Source: Nitrososphaerota archaeon
GTDB taxonomy: Archaea; Thermoproteota; Nitrososphaeria; Nitrososphaerales; Nitrosopumilaceae
Assembly (NCBI GenBank): GCA_016201435.1
Contig: JACQCT010000065.1
Location: 1-40,837 of the forward strand
Direction of reading: 5' to 3'
Length of the DNA: 40,837 nucleotides
Made by a program: the position numbers and the translations under genes. Below are positions 6,666-15,527 of the stretch, in pieces. Position 1 is the first letter of the stretch. Every line of letters begins with the position of its first letter. The notes beneath the pieces were generated by a model. The model did no database searches, was not told the DNA's origin, and saw only the letters and a list, made by a program, of their open reading frames with translations.

Positions 6666-8677
6666 AAACACTGTTTCTTTCAATAATTGCAATTCTGATT
6701 ATCTCTTTATCCATCAATACTGGAATCGTGTTTGGCCAGTATCCAGAACACATGCCATCTGCAGAATTTTCATTAGGGACAGACAAACAAGACTATGAAG
6801 CCAGTGATACCATTACAGTTTCAGGAAATGTTGACAGGCAAATCGCACCAGCAAAAGATCTTAATGTTGAGATTCGCGATCTATATGACAACATATACAA
6901 AAATGACACTGTTGCCATTGGCAGCGATGGAAACTACAAGTATCAGTTTAAAATTTCAGACTCCCATGCCATAACAGGAACATACATTGTTAGAGTCTGG
7001 AATTCATATTACAACTTGGACTTGCAAAACTCGTTTCATTTCACTAGCCAACATTCAATTCCAGCACCAAATGATCTTGGAGATGGCAATCTTTTGGTCA
7101 TGGCAACAACTGGCACAAGCTTTACGGTTGGTGGCTATATACCGATTCTGGGTCATACAGAACCAAATTCCATAGTAGAAATTGTTTTGCAAGATCCTAA
7201 CAATGTCACCAAAGGGACACTGACTACAACAAGTGACAAAAATGGTGATTTTAGTTTGGATCTTCTAAAAATACCAGAAAATACAACACCTGGGAACTGG
7301 ACTGTTGATGCAAAAAGCGGAACGTATCACAAAGAATTACACATTGTTGTATCTCCAGATCAGCAAATTTATGCAAACCCCGGTCCTCCTCCTATCTTGC
7401 ATATGACAGAAAACTCACAAAGCAACAGGTATGCAGCTAATGATACTATAACAATTTTTGGTCAAATTGATCAAGTGCTTTTGGATCAGGATCATTACAA
7501 AGCACAAATTGAAATCTACAATCCAAATAATGTTTTGTACAAATCTGATCAAATTAACGTAAGCCAAAATGGCACATACTCATACTCATTCAAAATTACT
7601 GGCATTCTTGGAATTTCCGGATGGTACAACGGCAAGATTATTCCTACACCAACAGAATGGGTAGGAATTGGTTTTAATTATGAATCTGCTCCATATCATC
7701 TAACAATTGGAAACACGACTTTTCCAATCACATACAAGATTGACGGTGGCAAAATTAATTCAATAGATGTAAACCCTCATGAGAACTCTATAACAATACA
7801 CACCAACCAAATGCGATGGCTGACTTTGGAGTTACCAAGAAATCTACTTGATGCCAAAGATGAGAAAAATAACGACATTCCATTTCTGGTATTTACAAAT
7901 TATACTGCAACTAATTTTCAAGAGATTAATTCTGATAAAAACACAAGAACGTTAACATTGGAAGTCCCTCCAATAACGAACCAAAACAACATACTTGAAA
8001 GGGAAAATGCAGGCATCAAGATAGTAGGTACACTACTTACACCACAAGTAAATCATGATATGATTCCGTATCATATTGCATCACCTATCTTGCAGCAAAG
8101 ATCAGGAATTCCGATAAAAGAGATTGACTGTGCTGATGGCTTTCAATTGGTAGTAAAGTCAGACGGAAAGACACCAGCATGCGTAAGACCTGATACTGTT
8201 GGCATACTGATTCTGCGTGGATGGGCTTCCATCAACGACCTGCCTTCCAATCTTGTCTGTAATCAAGATTGTAGAAACATGGTAGAAAAAGCAGGATATG
8301 TCTGCAATGCAGAGGGAAATATTTTTTCATGCTATGTGCAAAACTCTGCAGATGTTGCCAAAGTTACTATACCAAACGGTGCATCAAATCCACAATCAAG
8401 CACATCAAATTATGTCCCAAGTAAGATTATCGTAGTCTTGGGAAAAAACAGCACAGTACAATGGTATAACCAAGATGATGTACCAAGTACCGTTACAAGT
8501 GATCTGAAAAAATTTGATTCTACTTCTATCATGCCAAACCATTCTTGGGCATTTGTTTTTGACAGGCCTGGAATCTATTGGTATCACAGTGAGCCGCATC
8601 CTTGGATGCATGCAGAGATAATTGTTTTGCCCGATGAATCTATACCTGTTATATCAGAAGGACCAATACACCCGTGA
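6662..8677 (+). CDS. multidomain surface protein with degenerate cupredoxin domain (array gene)
   Basis: A 671-aa exported protein with tag MKTLFLSIIA and signal peptide to VFGQ (about residue 26). Two or three Ig/MG2-like beta-sandwiches follow (LGTDKQDYEASDTITVSGNV; SNRYAANDTITIFGQI). Next is a domain with MRWLTLELPRNLLDAKDE, shared with the 17054 protein. Then the SGI...C...LVVK...PACVR module (about 477-525), and last a cupredoxin-like domain ending in PHPWM. In that domain the usual ligand His (P-H-T-V) is Ser609 and the usual ligand Cys is Ser643, while H646 and M649 remain, so a type-1 copper centre is not expected. The stop is 7 nt before the next tag. Confidence 0.8.
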   Translation: MKTLFLSIIAILIISLSINTGIVFGQYPEHMPSAEFSLGTDKQDYEASDTITVSGNVDRQIAPAKDLNVEIRDLYDNIYKNDTVAIGSDGNYKYQFKISDSHAITGTYIVRVWNSYYNLDLQNSFHFTSQHSIPAPNDLGDGNLLVMATTGTSFTVGGYIPILGHTEPNSIVEIVLQDPNNVTKGTLTTTSDKNGDFSLDLLKIPENTTPGNWTVDAKSGTYHKELHIVVSPDQQIYANPGPPPILHMTENSQSNRYAANDTITIFGQIDQVLLDQDHYKAQIEIYNPNNVLYKSDQINVSQNGTYSYSFKITGILGISGWYNGKIIPTPTEWVGIGFNYESAPYHLTIGNTTFPITYKIDGGKINSIDVNPHENSITIHTNQMRWLTLELPRNLLDAKDEKNNDIPFLVFTNYTATNFQEINSDKNTRTLTLEVPPITNQNNILERENAGIKIVGTLLTPQVNHDMIPYHIASPILQQRSGIPIKEIDCADGFQLVVKSDGKTPACVRPDTVGILILRGWASINDLPSNLVCNQDCRNMVEKAGYVCNAEGNIFSCYVQNSADVAKVTIPNGASNPQSSTSNYVPSKIIVVLGKNSTVQWYNQDDVPSTVTSDLKKFDSTSIMPNHSWAFVFDRPGIYWYHSEPHPWMHAEIIVLPDESIPVISEGPIHP

Positions 8678-8684
8678 TGTTTAA

Positions 8685-11096
8685 TTGAAAACTCTACATC
8701 TTTCACTGATAATTGGGATTGGTATTACAGCATTAGTGATACTTGGTATCGCCATTGTCTCACTCCCGCCTCAGACTTCAAAAATTGTCCAAACTAAAGT
8801 TGAAAATCAAATAGAACCGGTCCAGGACAATCAAAATAATAACAAAAGTGACGCAATAAAACAAATTTGGAATTATCAGGTAGATGGTGAAGTTCTAAGC
8901 GTTGCAGCTTCGCATGATGCTTCCTATGTGGCTGCAGCTACAAGGTTACAAGAGATGCATACAGACGACAATGCACATCAAGGATCAGTGTATCTGTTTG
9001 ACAAAAGCGGAAATCAATTGTGGAAATACGAATCAAACAGAAAAATGGACGGAGTTTCAATTTCAGGTAATGGTCAATATGTTGTAGCAACAGGATACCA
9101 GATAGCTTCAGGTCCTGCAGGCATTTATGAAAATCCTGCAATCTACTTGTTTGACAAAAATGGCACCATGTTGTGGAAAAATGAAATGAGTGGTTGGAGC
9201 ACCATCTGGGGGGCAAACATATCATACGATGGTTCAATAATTTCAACAGTGGCACAAGACAAAGTCTTGTACCTAAACAAGGATGGCAATCTGCTCTGGA
9301 GCATTTCTTCCAAGGAACTAGAGAATGCCACAGAAAAAACCGATGATCAACTATATGGAATCACAATGACACCAGATGGTTCTTTGCTAGCAGTACGTTC
9401 AAGCAACGATGTATTTCTCCTAAACAACGAAGGAAAAATGCTATGGAAATTTTCAACCCAGTACGGAAATGGTGGTTGGGCATTAATCTCAAAAAATGCC
9501 AAGTATGTTTTTGCAAGCGATGCTGCAAGTGGATCTGATGGAAATGCCTACTTGATTGATGCTTCAAGTGGAAGCCTGCTGTGGAAAAGACAAGTTGGTG
9601 GTCCCTCTCTTGATGTAGGCATGTCAGATGATGGTTCCTACATTGTACTATCCACAAATTGGCAAGTTTTCATCTTTGACACAAACGGCAAATTGCTAGG
9701 TCGGGATAACATTCCATCATCGGTTACAATCTCATCTGATGGTTCATTTATTCCGTCAATTAGCGGTACTCCATCGGGTACCAAGGTGACACTTCTTGAC
9801 AGGATAGGAAAGATTCTGTCTAGTGATCCAATCGAAGGTTCTGTTAGATCAATGTCATTGTCTGGTGATTCGAGATATCTGGCAACAGGAAATGAATACA
9901 ATGAAGTGCATCTCTATGAAATATTGCCAATATCTAGTGAAAATCAGATTCCTCTAAATCAGGAAACAGGTTACAATTCTACTAACCAAACATTACATTT
10001 GACAATCACATTTCCAAATGGAAAATCAGAATTTGATACAGCAGTCCATCAGGGACAAACAGTACAAATTCCATGGAACCTAAACGTGGACAACAATTAC
10101 ACTACCATGAATTTGCAGCTGTCAATCAAATCTCCGCCAAACATAGAATCTTGGATTACTCCAACCGATCCTTATACTACAATTAATGGCATTCCACCGG
10201 GAGATAAGATAATTACAATCCATCCGGCTTTGAACATCCAGCCTGGAAATTACACTGTACGAATAACCGGCCAAGGTGACGCTGTAGATCAAAGTACAGG
10301 ATGGATGACAGATCTTGATGGCAAAACTCTAGGAATAATAAACGTGTTTGTTGTACCGCATCAAAGTCAGATCTCAATTAATATTGGCCCAACTCATTAT
10401 GAAATGCGATCTTTTTGCGTAAATCAAGAACCTAGCGGGCAATTTTGTTCATCTGGGCCAATCTATGAAGAAATTCCGATAACTATCCATTCAAATTCTA
10501 CACAAGCAATCAATCTTAGTGCATTAAACATAGGGCAGGGAGAATGGGTCAAGTTCAAGCCAGAAAAGCTAGTTGCAGGACCAAATGGAACTACCTCAAA
10601 AATGATCGTAGCAGGTTATGAGGTTCCAGTCCTGAGAAATCCCTTATCAGACAAATCGCTAATAATTCAAGCAGCTTCTGAGCATGACAGTACAACAGCA
10701 ATTCTTCCTGTGAGACAAGGTGAAATTTCTGTGCTGCATGTGCAATCTCCAATAAAACTAGGAAAAATTACTACAAACAGTAACGGAGTTAACTTTGGAG
10801 AATCTGGAGCAGTGTATGATCCATTGGATAATTCAAACGGAACCTTGCCAGTAAAGCTCTCAGTGCTTGGCATTATGAATGAAAACAATACTTCCTTGTT
10901 GCCACTATGGCTCTCAGTTGATATTCCAAATCCATCATTTACTTTGAATGCTACACAACCGTATTATTTTATGACAACAGTGAAAACAAATAACGCTCCG
11001 TCTTCTGGCACATACATTATCGCAATAGACGAAAATATTGGAGGGCTACACTTTATCCAACCGGAAGAGATTACAATTGAAAATATTCGATATTGA
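8685..11096 (+). CDS. anchored PQQ/WD40-like beta-propeller with C-terminal Ig-like domains (array gene)
   Basis: An 803-aa protein. TTG start within the conserved tag (TTGAAAACTCTACATC); N-terminal anchor residues 5-28. Residues about 65-415 form a propeller of recurring YLFDKSGNQLWKYE-type blades: YLNKDGNLLWS, FLLNNEGKMLWKF, IDASSGSLLWKR. The blade signature (D-x-x-G-x-x-L-W) resembles PQQ-dependent dehydrogenase-like repeats, but no cofactor or catalytic residues are evident. About 390 residues of beta-sandwich follow with many N-glycosylation sequons. It is paralogous to the 12907 propeller. It lies 10 nt before the next gene. Confidence 0.8.
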   Translation: MKTLHLSLIIGIGITALVILGIAIVSLPPQTSKIVQTKVENQIEPVQDNQNNNKSDAIKQIWNYQVDGEVLSVAASHDASYVAAATRLQEMHTDDNAHQGSVYLFDKSGNQLWKYESNRKMDGVSISGNGQYVVATGYQIASGPAGIYENPAIYLFDKNGTMLWKNEMSGWSTIWGANISYDGSIISTVAQDKVLYLNKDGNLLWSISSKELENATEKTDDQLYGITMTPDGSLLAVRSSNDVFLLNNEGKMLWKFSTQYGNGGWALISKNAKYVFASDAASGSDGNAYLIDASSGSLLWKRQVGGPSLDVGMSDDGSYIVLSTNWQVFIFDTNGKLLGRDNIPSSVTISSDGSFIPSISGTPSGTKVTLLDRIGKILSSDPIEGSVRSMSLSGDSRYLATGNEYNEVHLYEILPISSENQIPLNQETGYNSTNQTLHLTITFPNGKSEFDTAVHQGQTVQIPWNLNVDNNYTTMNLQLSIKSPPNIESWITPTDPYTTINGIPPGDKIITIHPALNIQPGNYTVRITGQGDAVDQSTGWMTDLDGKTLGIINVFVVPHQSQISINIGPTHYEMRSFCVNQEPSGQFCSSGPIYEEIPITIHSNSTQAINLSALNIGQGEWVKFKPEKLVAGPNGTTSKMIVAGYEVPVLRNPLSDKSLIIQAASEHDSTTAILPVRQGEISVLHVQSPIKLGKITTNSNGVNFGESGAVYDPLDNSNGTLPVKLSVLGIMNENNTSLLPLWLSVDIPNPSFTLNATQPYYFMTTVKTNNAPSSGTYIIAIDENIGGLHFIQPEEITIENIRY

Positions 11097-11106
11097 GTAA
11101 TAGAAA

Positions 11107-12903
11107 ATGAAAACTCTACATCTATCAATAATTGTAATTTTGATCTTAATAGTATCCAATGTCGCATTTTATGGTCCTACAAAATCATATGCTGGTTATG
11201 TTGGCCCAGTTTGTAATGAAAAAGATGTGATGGGTTTTTCACCAGTCACATCAAAGGTAGCATTCTTATCAAATGAGGGAAGTGCTATTCTGGAAAATTT
11301 TACATTATACACCGTAAACAGTGACGGAACAGGCGGTCTGGCAAAAATAGGTGTGGTTGCATCTGATTCATCACCTGTAATCATTTCACCTGATGGAAAA
11401 ACGATTGTATTTTCATCTGGTGTGAACGGAATAAACCAACTTTTTGCAAGTAATATAGATGGCACCGACATGAGGCGATTAACTAATGGTACTGACTCTC
11501 TGAGTGCAATCGCCATCTTTCCAAACAGTACAAAGATAATATTTGGAACAAACCTGCTAGACAAAACTGGATTTGCAAATATCTATTCTATAAATTCTGA
11601 TGGTACTCATCTTTTCCAAATCACTCATGATCCTCAGGACAAATTTTGGACTGCAGTATCAGCTAATGGGAAGATAATTGGATACAGTACCGAAGTCGGT
11701 GTAAACACGGACAAAATTTTTGTAGTAAATTCGGATGGCACCAACTGGCACTTTGTAACATACGGTTCCCTTTTTTCTTATGAAAAGCCAGTGATTTCAG
11801 ACAATGGTTCCAAAATAGTATTTTCAAAAAACAATAGTGTTGAGGATTTTTTGTATACGATAAATACTGATGGCACTGGACTTGCTGGTGTTGGTCCCTT
11901 AGTAACACCACCAATTTCAAACAATTTTATGACAACACGAGAAGGTAATGAAGTCAATTATTGGCCCATTTTAAAAACACCAGAAAGCTCAAAGATCATA
12001 ATTACTGAACAAATTAACGGCACGATGCAACTCTTTGCCTCTGACGACAATGGAGTACATGTGATTCCATTGGTGGATAACTCGTACTTTAAACCAAACC
12101 CAAACTGTGAGGTTCCTTCGGATAGTCCAGGACAAATGAGAACTGTTACATCAAGCTCATCTCCTCTACAGTCTCCCCTAAAGCAATTCAAATCAGGAAT
12201 TGTGTTAAAAAATATAGAATGCGATGACAACCTAAAACTGGTCGTAAAAAAGGAGAACAATCATCCTGCCTGTGTAAAACTACAAACTGTTCAGAAGCTT
12301 GTTGCACTCGGATGGGCAGCTTTGATCAGTCCGGTTACACAGGAAACGTCTGATAAGTCATCTGTGCTTAAACTTGATTTTTCTTCAAATCCCTCCATCA
12401 TAAAATCTGGCCAAGCGATAGGTATAGACATCTCACTTAGCAACACACATTCAGAATCAATAACTGTCCCTGTAGCAAATGACTGGCCAATTGATAGTAT
12501 GGGTCTGAGTGCATGTTCTGATTACCCTGTTGGAATAGCTATCCTAGAGGGTTACCATACCGAACAGAATATGACAACTCTCCTTGAGGGTTTTTACACA
12601 CCTGAGAACATGACACATGTGGCTCCACTATCGCTTTATCAGGGCTTTGGTGGCTGTTATTCTGAACCATCAATCAAAAGTTATACCTTCCAGTCTTTGA
12701 ACAGTAAGACGACGCCAGAATGTTATGACTACACTTTTCAATGTCCTAAACTAGTTGTGACGAAAAGTCATCTTTCCTTTAGCGGCTATTATGTTAACAA
12801 TCAATTTCGTCTTTTCAATGCTCCTACCTATACAATAGTTGGCGGTGATGAATGGGGTCATATTGCAATACAACATTTTACAGTTACCAATTCAACTAAA
12901 TAA
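11107..12903 (+). CDS. exported TolB-like propeller with FKSGI module (array gene)
   Basis: A 598-aa protein with the tag MKTLHLSIIV and a signal peptide to about residue 30. Residues 45-340 carry TolB/PD40 repeats (VNSDGTGGLAKI, VISPDGKTIVFSS, SNIDGTDMRRLTNGTD, INSDGTHLFQIT, INTDGTGLAGV). Residues about 356-405 hold the QFKSGI...CDDNLKLVVK...PACVK...GWA module. A C-terminal domain starts at LKLDFSSNPSIIKSG and contains several Cys. In bacteria TolB propellers act in periplasmic complexes; here only extracellular protein binding can be inferred. It is preceded by TAGAAAATG and followed by a 3-nt gap. Confidence 0.8.
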   Translation: MKTLHLSIIVILILIVSNVAFYGPTKSYAGYVGPVCNEKDVMGFSPVTSKVAFLSNEGSAILENFTLYTVNSDGTGGLAKIGVVASDSSPVIISPDGKTIVFSSGVNGINQLFASNIDGTDMRRLTNGTDSLSAIAIFPNSTKIIFGTNLLDKTGFANIYSINSDGTHLFQITHDPQDKFWTAVSANGKIIGYSTEVGVNTDKIFVVNSDGTNWHFVTYGSLFSYEKPVISDNGSKIVFSKNNSVEDFLYTINTDGTGLAGVGPLVTPPISNNFMTTREGNEVNYWPILKTPESSKIIITEQINGTMQLFASDDNGVHVIPLVDNSYFKPNPNCEVPSDSPGQMRTVTSSSSPLQSPLKQFKSGIVLKNIECDDNLKLVVKKENNHPACVKLQTVQKLVALGWAALISPVTQETSDKSSVLKLDFSSNPSIIKSGQAIGIDISLSNTHSESITVPVANDWPIDSMGLSACSDYPVGIAILEGYHTEQNMTTLLEGFYTPENMTHVAPLSLYQGFGGCYSEPSIKSYTFQSLNSKTTPECYDYTFQCPKLVVTKSHLSFSGYYVNNQFRLFNAPTYTIVGGDEWGHIAIQHFTVTNSTK

Positions 12904-12906
12904 GAA

Positions 12907-13824
12907 ATGAAAACTCTGTTCCTTTCAATAATTATATCTTTCATTATTGCATCTGCGGTAACAGTATACGTGGCTAGTTTTCAAAACAAAAATCTAGATC
13001 CGCCACAATTCTCTCCCTTCTTTGTCTCGCTTGATTCTTATGGTCAGATATGGTTTGCAGATTTTAACAAAAACCAAGTCTCACAAGGCTATACTCTTCT
13101 TACACCATCAAGGATAAGAGATCTTAATTTTGGGCAGGTTTCCTCCGTAGACATATCTACTGACGATTCCAATGTGGTTGCTGGGACGGAAACTGGAGAC
13201 AAGGGAGGAAGTCTGTACTTTTTTGATAAACAAGGCAATCTATTATGGAGCCATCAGCTTGACAGGAACATATTTGGTGCCGATATAACACCAGACGGCT
13301 CACATGTAATTGCTCAAGGGTTCACACTAGCAACCTATGAGCCTCCTAGACCTGATCAACCACCAGTTTTCCTACATAGTGCAATTATCTACTACTATGA
13401 CAAGAATGGAGACCTACTTTGGAGCTATGATGCAGGAAATTCCTTCCTAGAAGAAAAATTTGGATTCTCAAAGGACGGTTCTATCATACGTGTTGTTGCG
13501 TCTGACAAGATATTCTACTTTGATAACAAGGGTACTCTTCTGACCAACTATACTGGTGGTAATACATTTCAAGATACACATCTACCACCAGAAGTTAGGA
13601 TATCAGATGACGGTCAATATATAGCATGGGGGCGATATACTGACAACGGAGATATGGTCTTGTTCTACAAGAATCAGGGAAATCTCTTGTGGAGCTATGA
13701 CGGACAGAAGGTTATCTTTACCGACTGGATACCAATAATTCTCATCATTATAGGAAGCATAGCAATTCTGATTGCGGTAATCGAGATAGTAATTTTGAAA
13801 ATTTGGAGAACACAAAGACATTGA
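12907..13824 (+). CDS. membrane-anchored PQQ-like beta-propeller with C-terminal TM (array gene)
   Basis: A 305-aa protein with the tag MKTLFLSIII and an N-terminal hydrophobic segment. Blades include LYFFDKQGNLLWSHQL, IYYYDKNGDLLWSYDA, IFYFDNKGTLLTNY and LFYKNQGNLLWSYDG. The C-terminus is a TM helix (WIPIILIIIGSIAILIAVIEIVIL) with the basic tail KIWRTQRH. It is homologous to the propeller of the 8685 gene but shorter, with fewer blades, so it may need to oligomerise or pair to close the fold (inference). Only 2 nt separate its stop from the next ATG. Confidence 0.78.
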   Translation: MKTLFLSIIISFIIASAVTVYVASFQNKNLDPPQFSPFFVSLDSYGQIWFADFNKNQVSQGYTLLTPSRIRDLNFGQVSSVDISTDDSNVVAGTETGDKGGSLYFFDKQGNLLWSHQLDRNIFGADITPDGSHVIAQGFTLATYEPPRPDQPPVFLHSAIIYYYDKNGDLLWSYDAGNSFLEEKFGFSKDGSIIRVVASDKIFYFDNKGTLLTNYTGGNTFQDTHLPPEVRISDDGQYIAWGRYTDNGDMVLFYKNQGNLLWSYDGQKVIFTDWIPIILIIIGSIAILIAVIEIVILKIWRTQRH

Positions 13825-13826
13825 AA

Positions 13827-15524
13827 ATGAAAATTCTGCATATTTCAATAGTTATAATTGCATCTAGTGTGTTGATTTTAAACTGGGCTCAAGTGGAAGG
13901 ACGAATTGTTCCACAGACAGTAATGCAACTTTACAAAGACTCAGATATTATACTAGTGGGAAATGTAACATCTACGGAAATCGATTCATCAGGCATTTAC
14001 ACTTTTTATCATGTCAAAGTTGAACAATATCTCAAGAGCTCACAGCAAAACGATACCATTATTGTAGTAGGATCAGGTCCTAACGGTGGCCGCGGTCCAC
14101 CAGATCCTAAATTTTCAGTGGGAGATAGGGTTCGTCTTTATCTTGAAAAAGGAGATGGAATGTACATGATATCGATGTATTCAACCAAAGCCAATCCGAA
14201 ATGCTACGCACATGAATTGCTAGGGTTAGGCCCATCAGAAGCTATTCCTAGAGGCGAATCTGGCATTGACTATTCCGAAAGAAATTGTGGGCCACCTTTT
14301 AACAATCTTTATCCAAATGCTGCTTCCTTTCTGCCACCTACAATACAATTCAAATCAGGAATTTCGGCTCTTGATGTAGAGTGTAACGATGATCTTGTTC
14401 ATATAATCAAAGCTGAAAATCTTTCTCCTGCATGTGTGAAACAAAGTAGCATTGAAAAACTAGAAAATCAAGGATGGGCTAATCCAGGAGAAATTCCCTC
14501 AAGGAAAGAACATCACATAGTAATTCCTCCAATGTTTCCTACTGACATATCGCCATGTACAATCCCATACGAAGAAAAGGCAACTACAACCAGTCCAATT
14601 TATCCGAATGGTACCATCATCATCACAGGTTACATCCCAGTACTCTACATGCAAATGAACTCTACTGGAATGATATGTGTAAAATATGAGAATTCAAATG
14701 ATCCAACACCTGCTAATATACAAATCTTTGAGGCAAACAATCTGTCCAAGAAACCAAACATCACAACATATGCATCTCCTGATACCATTGCAAGGGGAAA
14801 CAGCACTGTTGTTTATACCATATCCACAGGAAAACAAGCGGGCTTTTACGACATGTCGCTCTTTTGTGGGGGTATGCCATTTGCAGTAGGATATGATAAC
14901 CAGTCAAGAATAACCTTGGATGATTTTCCATGGAAAAAAGTCGGAACTATATACTGTCCTCTTATACCGTATAACCTAAAAATTTCTGGTCTTGACGGAA
15001 TCGGAGTCTATTATATCAAAACAATATCTTATGATCAATTAAGTTATGATATCCAAAATACTACAGTTTCATCATTTCATGCTGGCCCAAATAGCCAGAA
15101 TGTTACATTCTCCTTACACATTCACACTTTTGCCAAGCCAGCTCGCTTTTGGTTTGACTACAAAGACAGTACCATTTCAGAATTTATGGCAAATCCTGGA
15201 TTCAAACAAACTTCCAATCCATGTAATTGGGATGTTGCATACCAAAATTCTATACAAAATGCACCATGGCTTCGATTAGATGGAATCAACGTCAAGGAGA
15301 ATCCTGTAACTATTCCACCTTATTCAAATGGAACTTATGTCTTTTCTGTACTTGCCAAAAATCTCCCTGATGGTTATTATGGACTAAATCCAGTAGTTTA
15401 TGGAGCTACTCTTGATACCACAGCTGAGAATGCAGGTGCCAATTATGTTGCATACAATTATCCCATAACAATAGGGAATGGAATTGCTTGGAATCTCGAT
15501 TCTGTTGGTACTTGTTCAAGATAG
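13827..15524 (+). CDS. secreted TIMP/NTR-like protein with FKSGI module (array gene)
   Basis: 565 aa from the ATG at 13827; an in-frame TTG at 13803 is rejected because it overlaps the previous gene and lies outside the tag. MKILHISIVI leads into a signal peptide. Residues about 30-140 repeat the NTR/TIMP-like domain of the 345 protein (YKDSDIILVGNV, VKVEQYLK, FSVGDRVRLYLE, a Cys near the end). Then comes the QFKSGI...CNDDL...PACVK module (about 172-218), and a long C-terminal region of beta-sandwiches with NGT/NST sequons and several Cys. 3 nt before the next gene. Confidence 0.8.
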   Translation: MKILHISIVIIASSVLILNWAQVEGRIVPQTVMQLYKDSDIILVGNVTSTEIDSSGIYTFYHVKVEQYLKSSQQNDTIIVVGSGPNGGRGPPDPKFSVGDRVRLYLEKGDGMYMISMYSTKANPKCYAHELLGLGPSEAIPRGESGIDYSERNCGPPFNNLYPNAASFLPPTIQFKSGISALDVECNDDLVHIIKAENLSPACVKQSSIEKLENQGWANPGEIPSRKEHHIVIPPMFPTDISPCTIPYEEKATTTSPIYPNGTIIITGYIPVLYMQMNSTGMICVKYENSNDPTPANIQIFEANNLSKKPNITTYASPDTIARGNSTVVYTISTGKQAGFYDMSLFCGGMPFAVGYDNQSRITLDDFPWKKVGTIYCPLIPYNLKISGLDGIGVYYIKTISYDQLSYDIQNTTVSSFHAGPNSQNVTFSLHIHTFAKPARFWFDYKDSTISEFMANPGFKQTSNPCNWDVAYQNSIQNAPWLRLDGINVKENPVTIPPYSNGTYVFSVLAKNLPDGYYGLNPVVYGATLDTTAENAGANYVAYNYPITIGNGIAWNLDSVGTCSR

Positions 15525-15527
15525 AAA

